A stretch of DNA of 64,000 nt from Molanna angustata (GCA_963576475.1 OY754968.1:16271116-16335115), one strand, 5' to 3'. Shown: positions 25,106 through 37,165, counted from the stretch's first letter. Notes: generated by a model not told the origin, from the sequence alone. Numbers and translations: made by a program.

Positions 25106-25223
25106 AAATTAATTCTTAGTTATCAAATTTTAAACTAGCGTCTACAATCCACTTTCACCTGTTTCCTGTTGAGTATGTCAAAGTTTCCGGTTGGCTCCCT
25201 GATTCGTTGAGATCTCTTAGTAT

Positions 25224-26145
25224 TTACATAACATTATATTAATGACAAAGTACATAACTTTTAGTATAGACTCTAGGCGGTAACCTAATATTGACAGTAA
25301 CCTCACTATACACGATTGTGCACGTCTCCAAAGATGCTCATGCACTTCTCTCAATAAGACAGCCGAAATTAAATACTTTGGTATTTACATTGACAACTTC
25401 TTTACATGGACAGAAAATATTTAAAAACAATCGTAATATAATGGACCAAAAAACATTGAAAACTATATATTATGCAAAAGTACAATCCATTATCTCTCAT
25501 GGAATGATCTGGTGGGGAGGTGCATCTAAAACAAATATGGATCCTCTATTTAAGCTCTCATTAAAGTGAGTATTAAAAAACCTTTCCATTTCCCGACCAT
25601 TCAACTATTTAAAGACTTTAACGTACTAACTACAGCACAACTCTATATTAAACAAATTTTTGTTTACTTTAAAAATGATAAGAAAAACCATATCACTGCT
25701 CAACATTCTCACGATACAAGACACAGACATCAACTAATCACTCCGAAGACAAACACTACATACGGACAAAGACATTATCAATACTTGGCTCCAACGATCC
25801 TAAATTTAGTTGCAAAATATATAAAGAACATACATTTAATAGAAAATACAAGACTTAAATATACAATAAAAATATGGTTATATAACAAAGGGATTAACTA
25901 TTGTCAGCAAATTATCAATTCATAACAACATACACGACAAAACTACTAACATAGGACTCAATAAGTGGACCATGGACTACACAATCATTCTAAATGCTTA
26001 CAATGACTTAGTAATTAATATTATGTAACTTGTCTACCACCTCGGAACAGGCCTGGCCTAGTGAGGTGGTCCAAACCAACCCAATTTATTTGCTATGTTT
26101 CTTGCATTAAATAATGTATTTTATGGTATATGTAATAAAAAAAAT
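25224..26145 (+). pseudogene. LINE-B (Jockey-like) 3' portion inserted in a MITE
   Basis: Frames contain AEIKYFGIYIDNFFTWTENI (with frameshift), then TLKTIYYAKVQSIISHGMIW WGG-type motif near 25455-25520, the thumb/C-terminal part of Jockey-like LINE reverse transcriptases. The remaining C-terminus is spread over several frames to 25925. The 3' UTR holds a stem-loop (26036-26070) and ends in an A-rich TAATAAAAAAAAT at 26133-26145. It is 5'-truncated and dead. Confidence 0.75.
26036..26070 (+). other. Stem-loop in LINE-B 3' UTR (copy B)
   Basis: An 8-bp stem pairs ACCACCTC (26036-26043) with GAGGTGGT (26063-26070). The loop GGAACAGGCCTGGCCTAGT can also pair within itself (AGG with CCT). It lies 75 bp before the A-rich tail of the LINE. 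It is the best-anchored copy of the five. Confidence 0.75.
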
Positions 26146-26294
26146 AGTCAAATGAGCTGTGAAATTTTATATCAAATGCGATAATTAAAAAAAATGTTAA
26201 TTTAATTTTTAATAATTTTTAATTCTAATAATAATTATAAACAAACTTAAACCTAACCTAAGAACGCATAAAAAAAGCTGGGAATAGACGCTTC

Positions 26295-27085
26295 TCAATT
26301 TTAATACCAAAAATGTCAGTAAAATTGTTTCTAGAACATATTCTTTCAAAACAAGCTTATTTTTCTCCTATTCCATTAAGTAGGTACAAGGCGTGATGGA
26401 ATATCTCATATTATTTTCTGAACGAAACAACGAAGAACCTACCAACATAAATTATTTGACTAACATTTTATCAAATCTGCCAACAACATTACGTAATTAT
26501 AAATTTTGACAGAATAAATCAATCATGCTGTAGGGCAAGTTCAAAAATATGAAATAATTTCGTCGAGACAGAAACTAAATATTTTCAAAGAAACTTCAAA
26601 GAAGTAGGAAATTCTGTACCTACACTTCAATATTAATAATAATTTCATAAAGTCAATATCTCATAGCCAATATTTAAATTATACCAAACTCTCTGATTCA
26701 ATTATCTTGAGAATATTAAATAATCGATTACGTTACCAACAAATGTGAAAAAAAATTGATGGATTTATTTTAAAGTTAAGTAGTTTATGTATTTTAGTAT
26801 TATACCTCGACCAACGAAAGATTGAAAAATACTCTAATTTGTATCAACCAATAAAATTAGTTGGCTTTCGACGTTGTGTAGCGAATTACGTGTCACTTTT
26901 TCTCTGACCTTTGCATCCATAGATTTTTAACAACGCTTTTGCCACTCACAATCTCTTGTTTGTCGTGTCCTAAGTAGTTTAAAACGTCGCGATGGCCATT
27001 AGTTTGGCCGCGACGATAGAAGTATTTTCATATCCACAAAGATTCGCAAAATAAGGACACATATTTTCCCAAATTTTTATCTACG
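26295..27085. other. AT-rich DNA, no gene seen
   Basis: Nothing supportable. Confidence 0.55.
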
Positions 27086-27545
27086 GTCAAAGGCCGCGAA
27101 AGGCAAAGAATCGACGCCTTTGAAATGTGGTGCTGGAGACGTATGCTTCCATAGACAGCGAAAAGTACAAATACATCCATCATAAAGAAGCTGAAGATAT
27201 AGGACAGATTGTCCACCATAATATGTCTCAAGCGCGACCTTCTGTATTTAGACACATCGCCAGAAGCGATGGAAATAACCTTGAAAAGCTGGCTGTCGTT
27301 GGTGGGGTTGAAGGTAGAAGGGGAAAAGGGAGACAAGGCGCCATATAAATTACCCAAATTTATTAAGGTGGACGGACCAGATTGAGGCTGCCACTGGTAT
27401 ATTGGTGGTTGGAGCAATGAGGACGGCGCACGGTGTGTCGAAAGAAATGAAGAACTACAATACACAACATCATGATGACGAGAAGAGAGGCTGGTCACGA
27501 CCCTTAGCAATGAGGAAGACAAAACTGATGATGATGATTATGATA
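27086..27545 (+). pseudogene. LINE-D C-terminal remnant
   Basis: Translation gives RERQRIDAFEMWCWRRMLP, then VFRHIARSDGNNLEKLAVVG and EGRRGKGRQ, and after frame changes GHDP near 27493. This is the C-terminal tail of an insect LINE (FEMWCWRRM, HIARS..NLEKL.V.G.VEG.R.RGR, GHDP). It ends in a GATGAT run at 27520-27540. Frames are broken at about four places. Confidence 0.7.
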
Positions 27546-27825
27546 GTAGTCAATTTTTTTAGTTGGGTATTTTAATTATTTCTAAAATCACTCGCTAACG
27601 AGTGGATAGCCCCAAATTAATAAAGAATATATTTAAATGATTTTATTTTATGTCGATAGTTTTTTACGACGAATTGAAAAAAATATTTATTTTTGTAGAA
27701 AAAAAGTTTTTTTATATTGATGTACATTATACATTAGTTTGGATAGAAGGACTGAATAGATACTAACAAATTAATATAGTATGATAATACTTAAATCAAA
27801 CGAAGTGTGATAACTCTTTCATTAG

Positions 27826-28800
27826 TATTTATTTTTTTTATTTTCTCAGTGTAAAAAACGTAACGTCATCAAAAATAAAATTACGTAGTCAGATGTAGAT
27901 ATATTATTCACGGACGTAAATTAGGGTAAAATATATATTTTATTATTTTTATTATTTTTTTATTTTCTCAGTGTAAAAAACGTAACGTCATCAAAAATAA
28001 AATTACGTAGTCAGATGTAGATATATTATTCACGGACGTAAATTAGGGTAAAATATATATTTTATTATTTTTATTATTTTTTTATTTTCTCAGTGTAAAA
28101 AACGTAACGTCATCAAAAATAAAATTACGTAGTCAGATGTAGATATATTATTCACGGACGTAAATTAGGGTAAAATATATATTTTATTATTTTTATTATT
28201 TTTTTATTTTCTCAGTGTAAAAAACGTAACGTCATCAAAAATAAAATTACGTAGTCAGATGTAGATATATTATTCACGGACGTAAATTAGGGTAAAATAT
28301 ATATTTTATTATTTTTATTATTTTTTTATTTTCTCAGTGTAAAAAACGTAACGTCATCAAAAATAAAATTACGTAGTCAGATGTAGATATATTATTCACG
28401 GACGTAAATTAGGGTAAAATATATATTTTATTATTTTTATTATTTTTTTTATTTTCTCAGTGTAAAAAACGTAACGTCATCAAAAATAAAATTACGTAGT
28501 CAGATGTAGATATATTATTCACGGACGTAAATTAGGGTAAAATATATATTTTATTATTTTTATTATTTTTTTATTTTCTCAGTGTAAAAAACGTAACGTC
28601 ATCAAAAATAAAATTACGTAGTCAGATGTAGATATATTATTCACGGACGTAAATTAGGGTAAAATATATATTTTATTATTTTTATTATTTTTTTATTTTC
28701 TCAGTGTAAAAAACGTAACGTCATCAAAAATAAAATTACGTAGTCAGATGTAGATATATTATTCACGGACGTAAATTAGGGTAAAATATATATTTTATTT
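27826..28800. repeat. Eight-copy tandem array of a 122-bp unit
   Basis: The word CTCAGTGTAAAAAACGTAAC starts at 27845, 27967, 28089, 28211, 28333, 28456, 28578 and 28700. The period is 122 bp throughout except one 123-bp step caused by a single extra T. The units look otherwise identical. Each has a T-rich spacer, then ACGTAACGTCATC, ATTACGTAGTCAG and CACGGACGTAAATTAGGG. No coding frame or tRNA promoter is evident. It is a short satellite or a recent local amplification. Confidence 0.97.
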
Positions 28801-29604
28801 CAATTCATAACAATTCACAAATGAATCAAATTACAAGAAAATTTAAATACTCCAAAATTTTTTGTCAAGGTAAGTTAGCGTGGCATTGACTTCTCTAAGC
28901 CTGTCTTGAATATCTATGTAATTATTTTATGTATCTAGTAAAATAAGATTATTATTTTTTTAAATAACGAAACAAATACTCGAGTCTTAAATTGAGTTCG
29001 TTCCTTTTGTTGATTAGCAAAAAATACACTTAAATGTCTCCAAATAAACAAGAAATATTTAAGCAAATAATTTGAATTACCTACATTGTTTGGATCATTA
29101 ATAACTTGATTGAATAATGGTTACTTCCGAAGAAATATTGGTAATATTATGAAACATATTTCTTTAGAGACGCCATTAATTCTTCTATTGCGTCATCGCG
29201 ATACGTCTCCATTAAATTTAAATTGAATTATAAAAAGTGAACAAAGGTTGCGGCATTCAGATTAATTGGATTTTCAATTGTCTTTCTATTTAATGGAAAA
29301 CTTTCAGAGTAATGTTTGTAATAAAAGTTTTAAAATACCTTTATATTTTCTACAATAAGTTGCCATAGTTATATTAACTAAATCGCTTTGTATAGCAAAG
29401 ATCGGTGGGTACCGATATTATATTATATCCTTTCAAAATTCAATGTTCTTCTTTTTCTTCTGTGTGTAGATATGTCATTAGATAATTTTCGGGTCTTTCA
29501 ACAAAGTGACTTCTCAATGGTACCGTGCATAGTTATATTCACTGTTCAACCTGGATAACGAAAATAGACCTAGAAGTAAAAAAATAGTTATACTGTGTAC
29601 CAAC
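28801..29604. other. AT-rich DNA, no gene seen
   Basis: Nothing supportable. Confidence 0.55.
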
Positions 29605-30240
29605 ATTATCATCATCATTGGCGCTACAGCCCTGTGTGGGCCCTGGCCTCCTCCAGAATCCTTCTCCAGCCGTCCCTGTCCTCCACCGATTTCCTCCAGT
29701 TTGCTATTGCTATCGCCCTTATGTCGTCTTCTGTATCGCCTAGCCATCTTAGCTTGGGCCTGCCTCTACTTCTTCTGCCCTCTGAATTGGTATTAAGAAC
29801 CTTTTTGGGGATACGATCATCATTCATCCGGCTGACATGTCCCAACCACTGCATTCTACGTACTTTTATGACTTGTACAATGTTGGGTATACATAATTCC
29901 TGTAGTTCGTGATTATACCGCATCCTCCAAAGTCCATTATCATTTACAGGGCCAAAAATCTTTCTCAGGATTTTCCTTTCATATATCAAGAGGGGCTGTT
30001 TTCATCTCTTTTTGTTAAGACCCAGCATGGCCAGCATTCAGCTCCATAAACTACGACAGGTCTGAGAAGAGTTTTATAAATAATGATTTTTGTTTTCCTT
30101 GTTACCATTATGGAACTAATGTGCTTTATTAGACCATAATAGCACCTTTTGCCAGCGGCCAGTCTTGCCTTAATTTCGATGCTACAATTATTTTCATGAG
30201 TCACGATAGCGCCTAGATACACTGTGTATACTTATAAAAT
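29605..30240 (-). pseudogene. LINE-C C-terminal region
   Basis: Minus-strand frames read YLGAIVTHENNCSIEIKARL, LLRPVVVYGAECW, then after a frameshift ERKILRKIFGPVNDNGLWRM, VRRMQWLGHVSRMNDDRIPK and DGWRRILEEARAHTGL. This is a well-preserved C-terminus of an insect LINE reverse transcriptase. The 3' end has a (ATG)n-like tail at 29609-29622. One frameshift near 29985 separates the two parts, so it is not functional. Confidence 0.8.
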
Positions 30241-30280
30241 ATTAATTTAATATGAAGATAAATATATAGAGGAATACAAT

Positions 30281-30359
30281 GTCATACCAAAAACATCTAA
30301 ACCCTTAAATCCAAACTTATGTCATACCAAAAACATCTATACCCTTAAATCCAAACATT
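30281..30359. repeat. Tandem duplication, ~39 bp x 2
   Basis: TGTCATACCAAAAACATCTA followed by (A/T)ACCCTTAAATCCAAAC occurs twice in a row with one difference. Confidence 0.85.
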
Positions 30360-30364
30360 AATTG

Positions 30365-30560
30365 AATAATTTGTTTTCTATACAAAACATTTACGTCAGG
30401 ATAGTATAGTCAGTAATATTTTCCTATTCCGAATATCTAAAATGCTTGATGCTATGTGCCTATGTATGTAACAAAATATTGAGAGTTTCCGTAGATATTG
30501 TGTATTCTGTCATAAAAATTATATAAAACGATATACTCAAAAATTCATTTTTACAAAAAA
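30365..30560 (+). repeat. Foldback-type repeat fragment
   Basis: CTATACAAAACATTTACGTC, CCGAATATCTAAAATGCTTG and TGTGCCTATGTATGTAAC align with 57530-57660 and 21185-21300. It is a diverged, incomplete arm of the foldback element. Confidence 0.55.
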
Positions 30561-31393
30561 TTGTTGGGAAAACTATGATTTGTCAATTACTGTTTATAAT
30601 AATTTCCGGCTGAAAATTTCCTAAGCTTGTGAAGATATTCACCCATATTAATGAATTGAAAGTAATGAGTATTTTACTAAAAGTATATTTCATTTCAAAT
30701 TGTTCCTGTCATTTCTATTGGAACATTTAATAAATCAAATATTCAGAAATTAACACTGATAAGAGAAGTAAGTTTGAAACCTCTCAAAACAAAACAATAC
30801 GCAGAATTGGGAACTTAGGGTCCTTGTCGTTAACAAAACAAAATATTTATAAACGGATATTACTTTCTACATACCTGTGCATAAAATATACATAGTAGGT
30901 AGATACACATCTTTTCCATAATGAAGTACTCGTTTATTCAATATGATAATACATTTCCTATTTGCATACAAATGGCGAGTATCAAAAAAGGACAGAGCTC
31001 TATGAAAAAAAATATGGATTTGAAAAGGATTTCCTATGATTTTTATCTAAATTTTCACCCGAATTATCTACCTCTGGTTAGTCTACCCCCTCCCTCTTTT
31101 GTTCTCGTGTCCCTGTATAAAAGACGACAGATATTTTCTTATTTTACCACCCGCTTACAAACTAACTACTTACGTATACTATTCTACTTTTATCTAGTCT
31201 ATGCTATCGACCCCATTTTGAATATATAATATTACCACTACTTGTCTACATACTTCAATTCTCTTCATATTTATTTTGTTAATCAAAAATAGATAAATTC
31301 AGTTATAATAAAAAGGCGAGGCACTTGGGTATTGTTGTTGAAGTTTTTGTAGATTACAGATGTAACAATGGCTCATCAAAACGGACAAGTTCC
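30561..31393. other. AT-rich DNA, no gene seen
   Basis: An open frame of 102 codons (30921-31229) is present but has no recognisable motif and typical low-complexity codons; I do not support it as a gene. Confidence 0.5.
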
Positions 31394-31574
31394 TTAGCAA
31401 TGAAAATAACGGATAGGAAGAAGAAATTTAGAACAATTAAATAACTCGAAAGATATTTTTTTTTTTCTGTGATTCACCCAAGAAATGGAGTTTATTAATT
31501 TTATTTCAAATAATAAATGTTGCTTTTGTGAACACCTCCTATGAAAAAAATGTCCTTTTTTAAAAAGGATATTT

Positions 31575-31995
31575 TTTGTATCCCAAGGACATGCGGGGAA
31601 GGCAGAGAGAACCGAATGCCACATTTTTCACATTTATTGCCTCGTCAACATTCATACAACGTCTTATACATGTTCGTCTGTTGTTCACGCTTTTTACATT
31701 TGCACCTTTCTGAATATAGTTTACATGGTCGTGCCATCATTTTCTTGGTCTAACCAGACCTCTTATTCCAGTACTGTCCGCCATGTATATTTTCTTCACC
31801 CGGCGATCCTTATTCATTTTTTCCAAGTGGCCAAACCATTTCAATGTGTTAACTTTCATTCTATTAATTACGTTTTCCATTCTTTCCCTATGTCCTCGTT
31901 TCGTTGTCTGTCATACATCGTTCTATTACAAATTCGTCTTAGCGATCTAGCGTTTATTGAGCTTTCGTGCGCTTTCTGCCATGTCCAATAATATA
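31575..31995 (-). pseudogene. LINE-A C-terminal fragment, copy 3
   Basis: On the minus strand WHSVLSAFP near 31600-31625 is the family's final motif. Upstream parts have the TTAACACATTGAAATGGTTT block and AAAGTGGCAGAAAGCGC-type sequence seen in other copies. It ends at the CATGTCCTTGGG stretch near 31578. Frames are heavily broken. Confidence 0.6.
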
Positions 31996-32492
31996 ATTAA
32001 CTAAGTGGTTGTACTGTATATTTTCGATTGTAAAATGTTTATTTTTCGTTTATTTATAACGAGGTCTACTTTATTTATATGCAGATTTACATGACACTGC
32101 TTCTACTGTTATTTTTGTATTTATAATACTTTTTTATTTAATGTTTTGGTTTATTTTGAGTCCATTTGTATATATTTTTTATTGATTAAAAGTACCTATC
32201 TATTATTTTTTAATTCTTGAATTTATTGTTTAACTACTTAGGTACATAAATTTGTTCTTTTTGCAAGTGTATAACTAATTGATTTTTTTATTCTTATTCT
32301 GTATATTTTTATCATCAATATGTGTTTTTATGTATGTATGTACAGTACAAGGCAATTTATGCCGTTTATAAATAAATAAATATAAATAGTATAGCTTTAC
32401 ACCATATGTCGTAACCAAAAAACCAAATTCCATTAGATATACTATGAAAAATTGTCTTTACCTACAAGACATAATATAAATCTCGTGACCTG

Positions 32493-32788
32493 TCATCGCA
32501 TCGGAATGTTTATGCGCATGGCTCTGGCTTTCATTAAGTTTCCATGTCTTTGAAATAAATCAATTTGACAACTTACAATTTGTTGCTGGCGTAAATAATC
32601 AAATTCAGCAGGTGTCGCTCGTGTCGCCAACATTCTCACCCGGAAAGTATAGCTTGCGAATGTAAATGAACATCCTAAAAGATAACCACCAGCTTCCTTT
32701 GTAAATATTGTAGGTCTAGTCATGACGTGGGATTTTGTATCATACGTATTAACACAGCGTACCGACTCTATGCTGCTTTTATGAGTGC
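32493..32788 (-). CDS. Possible coding exon of unknown function
   Basis: The minus strand is open from an acceptor-like TTTCAATTATTTAG (exon start 32788) to a stop at 32493. It encodes THKSSIESVRCVN, DTKSHVMTRPTIFTKEAGGY, SYTFRVRMLATRATPAEFDY and LRQQQIVSCQIDLFQRHGN. A donor-like ATT|GTAAGT falls at 32577/32576, so the exon could end there. Composition is less AT-rich and amino acids more balanced than in nearby chance frames, and it matches none of the repeat proteins found here. I do not recognise the family. It may equally be a pseudogene piece. Confidence 0.3.
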
Positions 32789-34479
32789 CTAAATAATTGA
32801 AAACCTCTCCAATTTCATATTATGTACCTACATATATGAAATTAGATTTTCATTATTATGTAAATATGAAAGAAGTTTCTCAAGTACATAAATATCCATT
32901 TTAACTAGAATTATGGAAAAAATATATATAATTTCATGTTCTTTTTAATTTTTTCGCAAACGTGTTGCGAAAAAAATAAATAGTATGTAGATAGGTACAT
33001 AAAATTATATAAAAATAAATTTTCAAAAACATATAAAATAAACATACCTACCTATAAATTAAATAGTAGGTACTTAAAAATTATATTAAAATAATTTTCA
33101 AAACATTTTAAAAAACATGCCCCCAAATGATTGTGTAGTCACTTGTTTACATTTTTATATATTTTTGTACAGTTAAATTTTATTTAATTCAATTCGATAA
33201 TGTAATATATTATCACATCTGGCAGCATTCACTGATTCAGTGTGGCTACGTATGTAGGTAGTTATACACACCATTTATTTTTATATTATTCAGTCAGTAA
33301 TATTCTTATGTTCATGATATGTAATTAATTTATTTTATTTGAGTTTTTTTTATTTTTCCTTTCGATATTATACTTTCGTGTTTAATTTACCTTTCTTATA
33401 TGTTTTTATTTTTATATATCCTCTGCTACCGTTGATATGTCTAGATATTATGAATTTTTATAAATTGTATTTGTTTGGTTAAGTTTATGCTGTGTTTAGT
33501 TTGGTAAAGGGCTTTGAGCCGTGAATTTCTAAATAAATAAATATATATTTTTTCACAATTCTAATTGATTATGGAGTTCTATCATGAAGTGACAATTTCA
33601 AACATTGAAAACACATATCCATTTTATCTGCTTTTCAAAACAACCTCAAAAATTTGTTGAATCTAACCACACAACATAAATAATGAGATATTGTAATTAG
33701 AAAATTTCCTTATATTCAATTTCCCTTATTTTGCATTCGACGAACGAATTATAATTTAATCGGAACGTCTCTAGAAATATAATGTACACCCACCTGAGCT
33801 CTGACTTATTTTGATTTGAATAATCGTTATTCGAGCATACTCAAAATTTGCTGAATTTTCATCTGAAGGTAATTCGAGCGGAGGAAAGAGTGTGCTTACG
33901 AATCGATTTTCATCTTAGGGGAGGCTGAAATTTGAACATTATAATTACTAGGCAATTTGAAATAAACGATAAAGGCACTCTGTTGGTAATAACGCATGGC
34001 CGCGAGAGCGTGAGAATGATTCGGCAATTATCCGCATACAATCTGCTGGAATGAGAATTAATGAAATACAAAACGACAAGGCAAATTTGGGTTAACGTCG
34101 CATTAAATACTCGGATTTGTTACAGCCAACCAAAATTTTGTGCTCAACTAGAGTTTCATGACCCGACTACTTGAATAAATTGAACCTCATTCGCGTTTAT
34201 GAAAACGGTAAAACGAATTAATTAAAGAAAAGCCTTCCTTCAGATACTCAACCCCGCAAAACACTAGACAATATTTGGCATGTTCCGTATAATCTACAAG
34301 TATGTATAAGAGAGGTTTCCAAAAAATGTTAAGTAGTGTAACATAAACCTCATCAAAAACAAGAAAATAGCAGACTTTTGTCTAAATATATAACATTTTG
34401 ATTTATAAAACATACCTGTTCACACATTTTTTGCACTCAAAATTAAATATTATTTTAGTACGGACTTCATATCCTCGTC
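32789..34479. other. AT-rich DNA, no gene seen
   Basis: Nothing supportable. No partner exon for the 32.5-kb candidate was recognised here. Confidence 0.5.
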
Positions 34480-34600
34480 AGCCCAGTTCTTTCTAACTAG
34501 TTACTTTGATATCTAACTTTTAAACCAGAGGTCTGGGATTTTATTTCCGTTGGTAACACAGTTTTTAATCATGTTTTTAGTCTAGATCTGTGACGATCGA
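34480..34600 (+). mobile_element. SINE family 3, decayed copy
   Basis: The stretch CCCAGTTCTTTCTAACTAG ... GGTCTGGGATTTTATTTCCG followed by AACACAGTTTTTAATCATGT resembles the head and start of the body at 22454. Both promoter boxes are damaged. Confidence 0.5.
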
Positions 34601-34621
34601 TATCACAATTATATTTTTTCT

Positions 34622-34780
34622 AATTCTTTAAATACATATACATCCTTAAGTATATATTCCCTAAATTAAGCATAACTGTTTGTGGTATAGGTGAATGAAA
34701 TCGATCGTGACAGGATTCGAACTCGTGACCACTGGACTACTAACCGAGCGCGCTAACCGCTCTGCCACCACCCATCCAAT
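34622..34780 (-). mobile_element. tRNA-derived SINE, family 1
   Basis: On the minus strand the head reads TGGCAGAGCGGTTAGCGCG (A box), then TCACGAGTTCGAATCC (B box). The body has CGATTTCATTCACCTATA and a tail with GGATGTATATGTAT. Same family as 38058, 39005, 54625 and 59794. Confidence 0.8.
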
Positions 34781-35296
34781 GTGACAACTTATTTGGGTTC
34801 ATTTTATTGTTTTTTTTTTGTCGTCAAAAATACGTAGTTTTTACTGCATTTGTAGTTACAAAATTATACATAATAAAAGCAGTACAAAAAAGATTTCTAG
34901 AAAGATAAATAAATATAAAATGAAATATGTTTGTATTATCTTTTACATTATCTAAAAAAAATCGTTATCTCGCAAACAAAATACACTTAAATATTATACA
35001 GAAAATATCATGTAAGAGAGTCTCATGTTCAGGAATATATCTACATAATCCACAATTTTCGGGAAAAAAAACTATTTTTTTCCGTAACTATTGTCTGAAT
35101 AGAACGAAAATTCTCTTAAGCAAATATGTCTTTTAAATCGGCTATTTGAAAATACAGCAAATTTCACTTTTTTTAAATGGAGATAACATATTACATATAT
35201 TTGTAAATCGAATATTTTTTTAATTGCATATTCGCAAACAATTTCAAATGATATTTTTAACGACAAACTTTTTTAACATCTCAATAGAGACGAATT

Positions 35297-35790
35297 TGGG
35301 ATATTATAGAAGAACCAGGAACTCGAGGCACCTACAGGACTTGTCACGTAAACCGACCTGTAATTGGCTGGTTTACGTGATCACTCTATGCGCTACAAGT
35401 AGGTTAACAAGCCAAAAAAGAAATAATATTTCTGGCGCAGTTCAGGGATAACATGTGGCGAGACACCGTCATCTCATTTATAAGGAATGTTGCTTTCATT
35501 GTTTACAAATAAACTAATTTCTCAATAGATGGCGTTACAAAAAAGGCTTTTCCGTTCCTTCGTAGATGGCAATAGTAAAGTTCCTTATTTTCAGGTGAAT
35601 TGTTACACACTATTCAAATATATAGAACTTTCAAAAAATACATTGATAAGGGAACTCAATAGGCATATTGGTGAACGGCATAATTGGTGAACGTTGCGCA
35701 AGCGCATAAAGTGATCACGTAAACCAGCCGATAACAGGTCGTAAGCCCTGTAGGTGCCTCAAGTTTCCTGGTTCTTCTACAATATCCCAA
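35297..35790. mobile_element. TIR element (MITE-like), full copy
   Basis: The left end TGGGATATTATAGAAGAACC (35297) and right end GGTTCTTCTACAATATCCCA (35790) are inverted; the inverted region extends through AGGCACCTACAGG and GTAAACCAGCC with small differences. A second, one-ended copy is at 62726-63024. No coding region. Target duplication not clear. Confidence 0.75.
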
Positions 35791-35829
35791 CTTTTTTTTT
35801 TTTTTTTTCGTTATCACACGACAGCTGCT

Positions 35830-36090
35830 GCCAATTATGGTGTGATGTGCGGTTCGATGACGGCTACCTCTGTTTAAGGTACGATTTAAAGCGCCTTATA
35901 TTCCAATGGAAAATATCTACCTCGTCCGAGAGTGAGTTTATTTTTTCCATAATGCGCACCAGAGTGCTGCGGGCCACTACATCCGTTCTGGAATGGGGGA
36001 CGTTCAGAAGATTATGACCTCTACCCCTTATGTAGTTGGGTGGCACAAAAAGCCCTAGCCTTTCTAGCAGTTCTGGACAATCAATAAGAT
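35830..36090 (-). pseudogene. LINE C-terminal remnant (Jockey-like)
   Basis: Minus strand: LERLGLFVPPNYIRGRGHNL then VPHSRTDVVARSTLVRIMEK, SDEVDIFHWNIRRFKSYL. The pattern (RLGL.VP, R......F.VPH.RT......L.R.....N....D.F) matches the last part of some insect LINE proteins. One frame is open for 60 codons. Confidence 0.5.
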
Positions 36091-36140
36091 TCCTCTCTTA
36101 AACTTCCTCTCTATTGAGATGTTAAAAAAGTTTTTCAATA

Positions 36141-36961
36141 AAAATACACGATCTTTGTGTTTGTTGCTTTAGAAAATATTACAAAAAAGCATGTCTGTGA
36201 GTTGTTTTAAGTCCATTACATTGAATTGCATACATATATTATTAATGATTTCCTGTAATACCTAAGTCCTCCTCAATTCTCATTACGTTGTTGATGATTT
36301 AGAAACAGTTCAGTATTTCTGATATTATGTAAAAGGAGATTATTTTTAGTTTAAGACAAATTACGCTTTTGTTCAAAGCACCACGGCAAACAGGAAGCAA
36401 TCTATTTCAATTTGTAGGACCACTTCTAAACTCCGGTTGCTTTGTTGACTTGATTCACCTCCAATGAGAAGCTAGTAGTCACACTGTGGTCCGAATGATT
36501 TGATACCTCTCTGAAGGTTCTTTTTTTAAAATAAATTTCTTGAAAGTTCATTAGTACCTACCAGATGTTACAAAACATTGAACACCTATCTGAGGTGATT
36601 CGTATTGCACATTTTAATTAGTGTAATTTATTTTATTGACATCATTTTTCTTTAATTTATTACAGCATTAAGAATTATTCTTGTCTGTCTACTAAACTTC
36701 TTTTGGGATGATTAGTAAAATATCACTATGTTTACTGTAAATATATCAGATTTTACTTAACATGAAGAATTAGTCGAGTATCAATACATTCCCTGGAGAA
36801 CCGTTTCATTACGAACTCTATCTAGTATATGTATGTGTTTTAAGCATAATCCGATATACCCACACCACTATATCTTCAATTTTATTACATATAGCAGACA
36901 TGACGTAGTGAAATCCTGCTATAGCTTTTGATAATATCATAATAAGCATGAGTTAAAATAA
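36141..36961. other. AT-rich DNA, no gene seen
   Basis: Nothing supportable. Confidence 0.55.
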
Positions 36962-37165
36962 AGGTTAGGGAACATTCTTGATAGTGATAACTATTCGGAA
37001 TTTGCAAATCATTTAATTGATAGAAACGAAGGTAATAAAATGTCGCACACATGCCGTAAGGATTTTAAAACTACTAAACTAGAAATTAGAGAAAATGTAA
37101 ATAAGCAAATAATTAATAACCGAATTAATTTCACAAATAATTCACTATTAAACATATTTCCGTAA
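36962..37165 (+). pseudogene. Second Penelope-like element, GIY-YIG C-terminal remnant
   Basis: The frame between stops reads NILDSDNYSEFANHLIDRNE, KMSHTCRKDFKTTKLEIREN and VNKQIINNRINFTNNSLLNI, then a stop at 37163. The order FA.HL....., a C/K-rich stretch, LEI.E...., LN/IN.....N.LL.IF is what follows the GIY-YIG motif in several Penelope-like proteins. The catalytic Y motifs are lost. The hammerhead-like motif 175 bp downstream on the same strand supports the call. Confidence 0.5.

Larger units (their letters stand above)
25134..26294. mobile_element. MITE (TAGCGTCTA ends) interrupted by a LINE
   Basis: 25134-25223 matches the left third of the 15478-15744 MITE, and 26146-26294 matches the rest, from AGTCAAATGAGCTGTGAAAT to TAGACGCTTCT. 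The intervening ~920 bp is a LINE fragment. The 15-kb copy acts as the empty site, so the order of events is MITE first, LINE second. Confidence 0.75.
35258..36140. repeat. Outer inverted repeat enclosing MITE and LINE pieces
   Basis: TTTTTTAACATCTCAATAGAG near 35268-35287 is the reverse complement of CTCTATTGAGATGTTAAAAAA near 36110-36130. A single related fragment lies at 8815. The ~880-bp span may be an old composite element that collected the insertions inside it. Confidence 0.5.

Noticed and set aside
27517..27540. CTGATGATGATG as a hammerhead core
   Set aside because: It is part of the GAT microsatellite tail of LINE-D.
27826..28800. Regular array that might suggest CRISPR
   Set aside because: There are no variable spacers; the full 122-bp unit repeats, and the rest of the window is eukaryotic.
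29595..29912. Plus-strand open frame of 105 codons
   Set aside because: Antisense shadow of the well-matched LINE-C C-terminus.
30921..31229. 102-codon open frame
   Set aside because: No recognisable motif, no splice or start context, and low-complexity codon content in AT-rich DNA.
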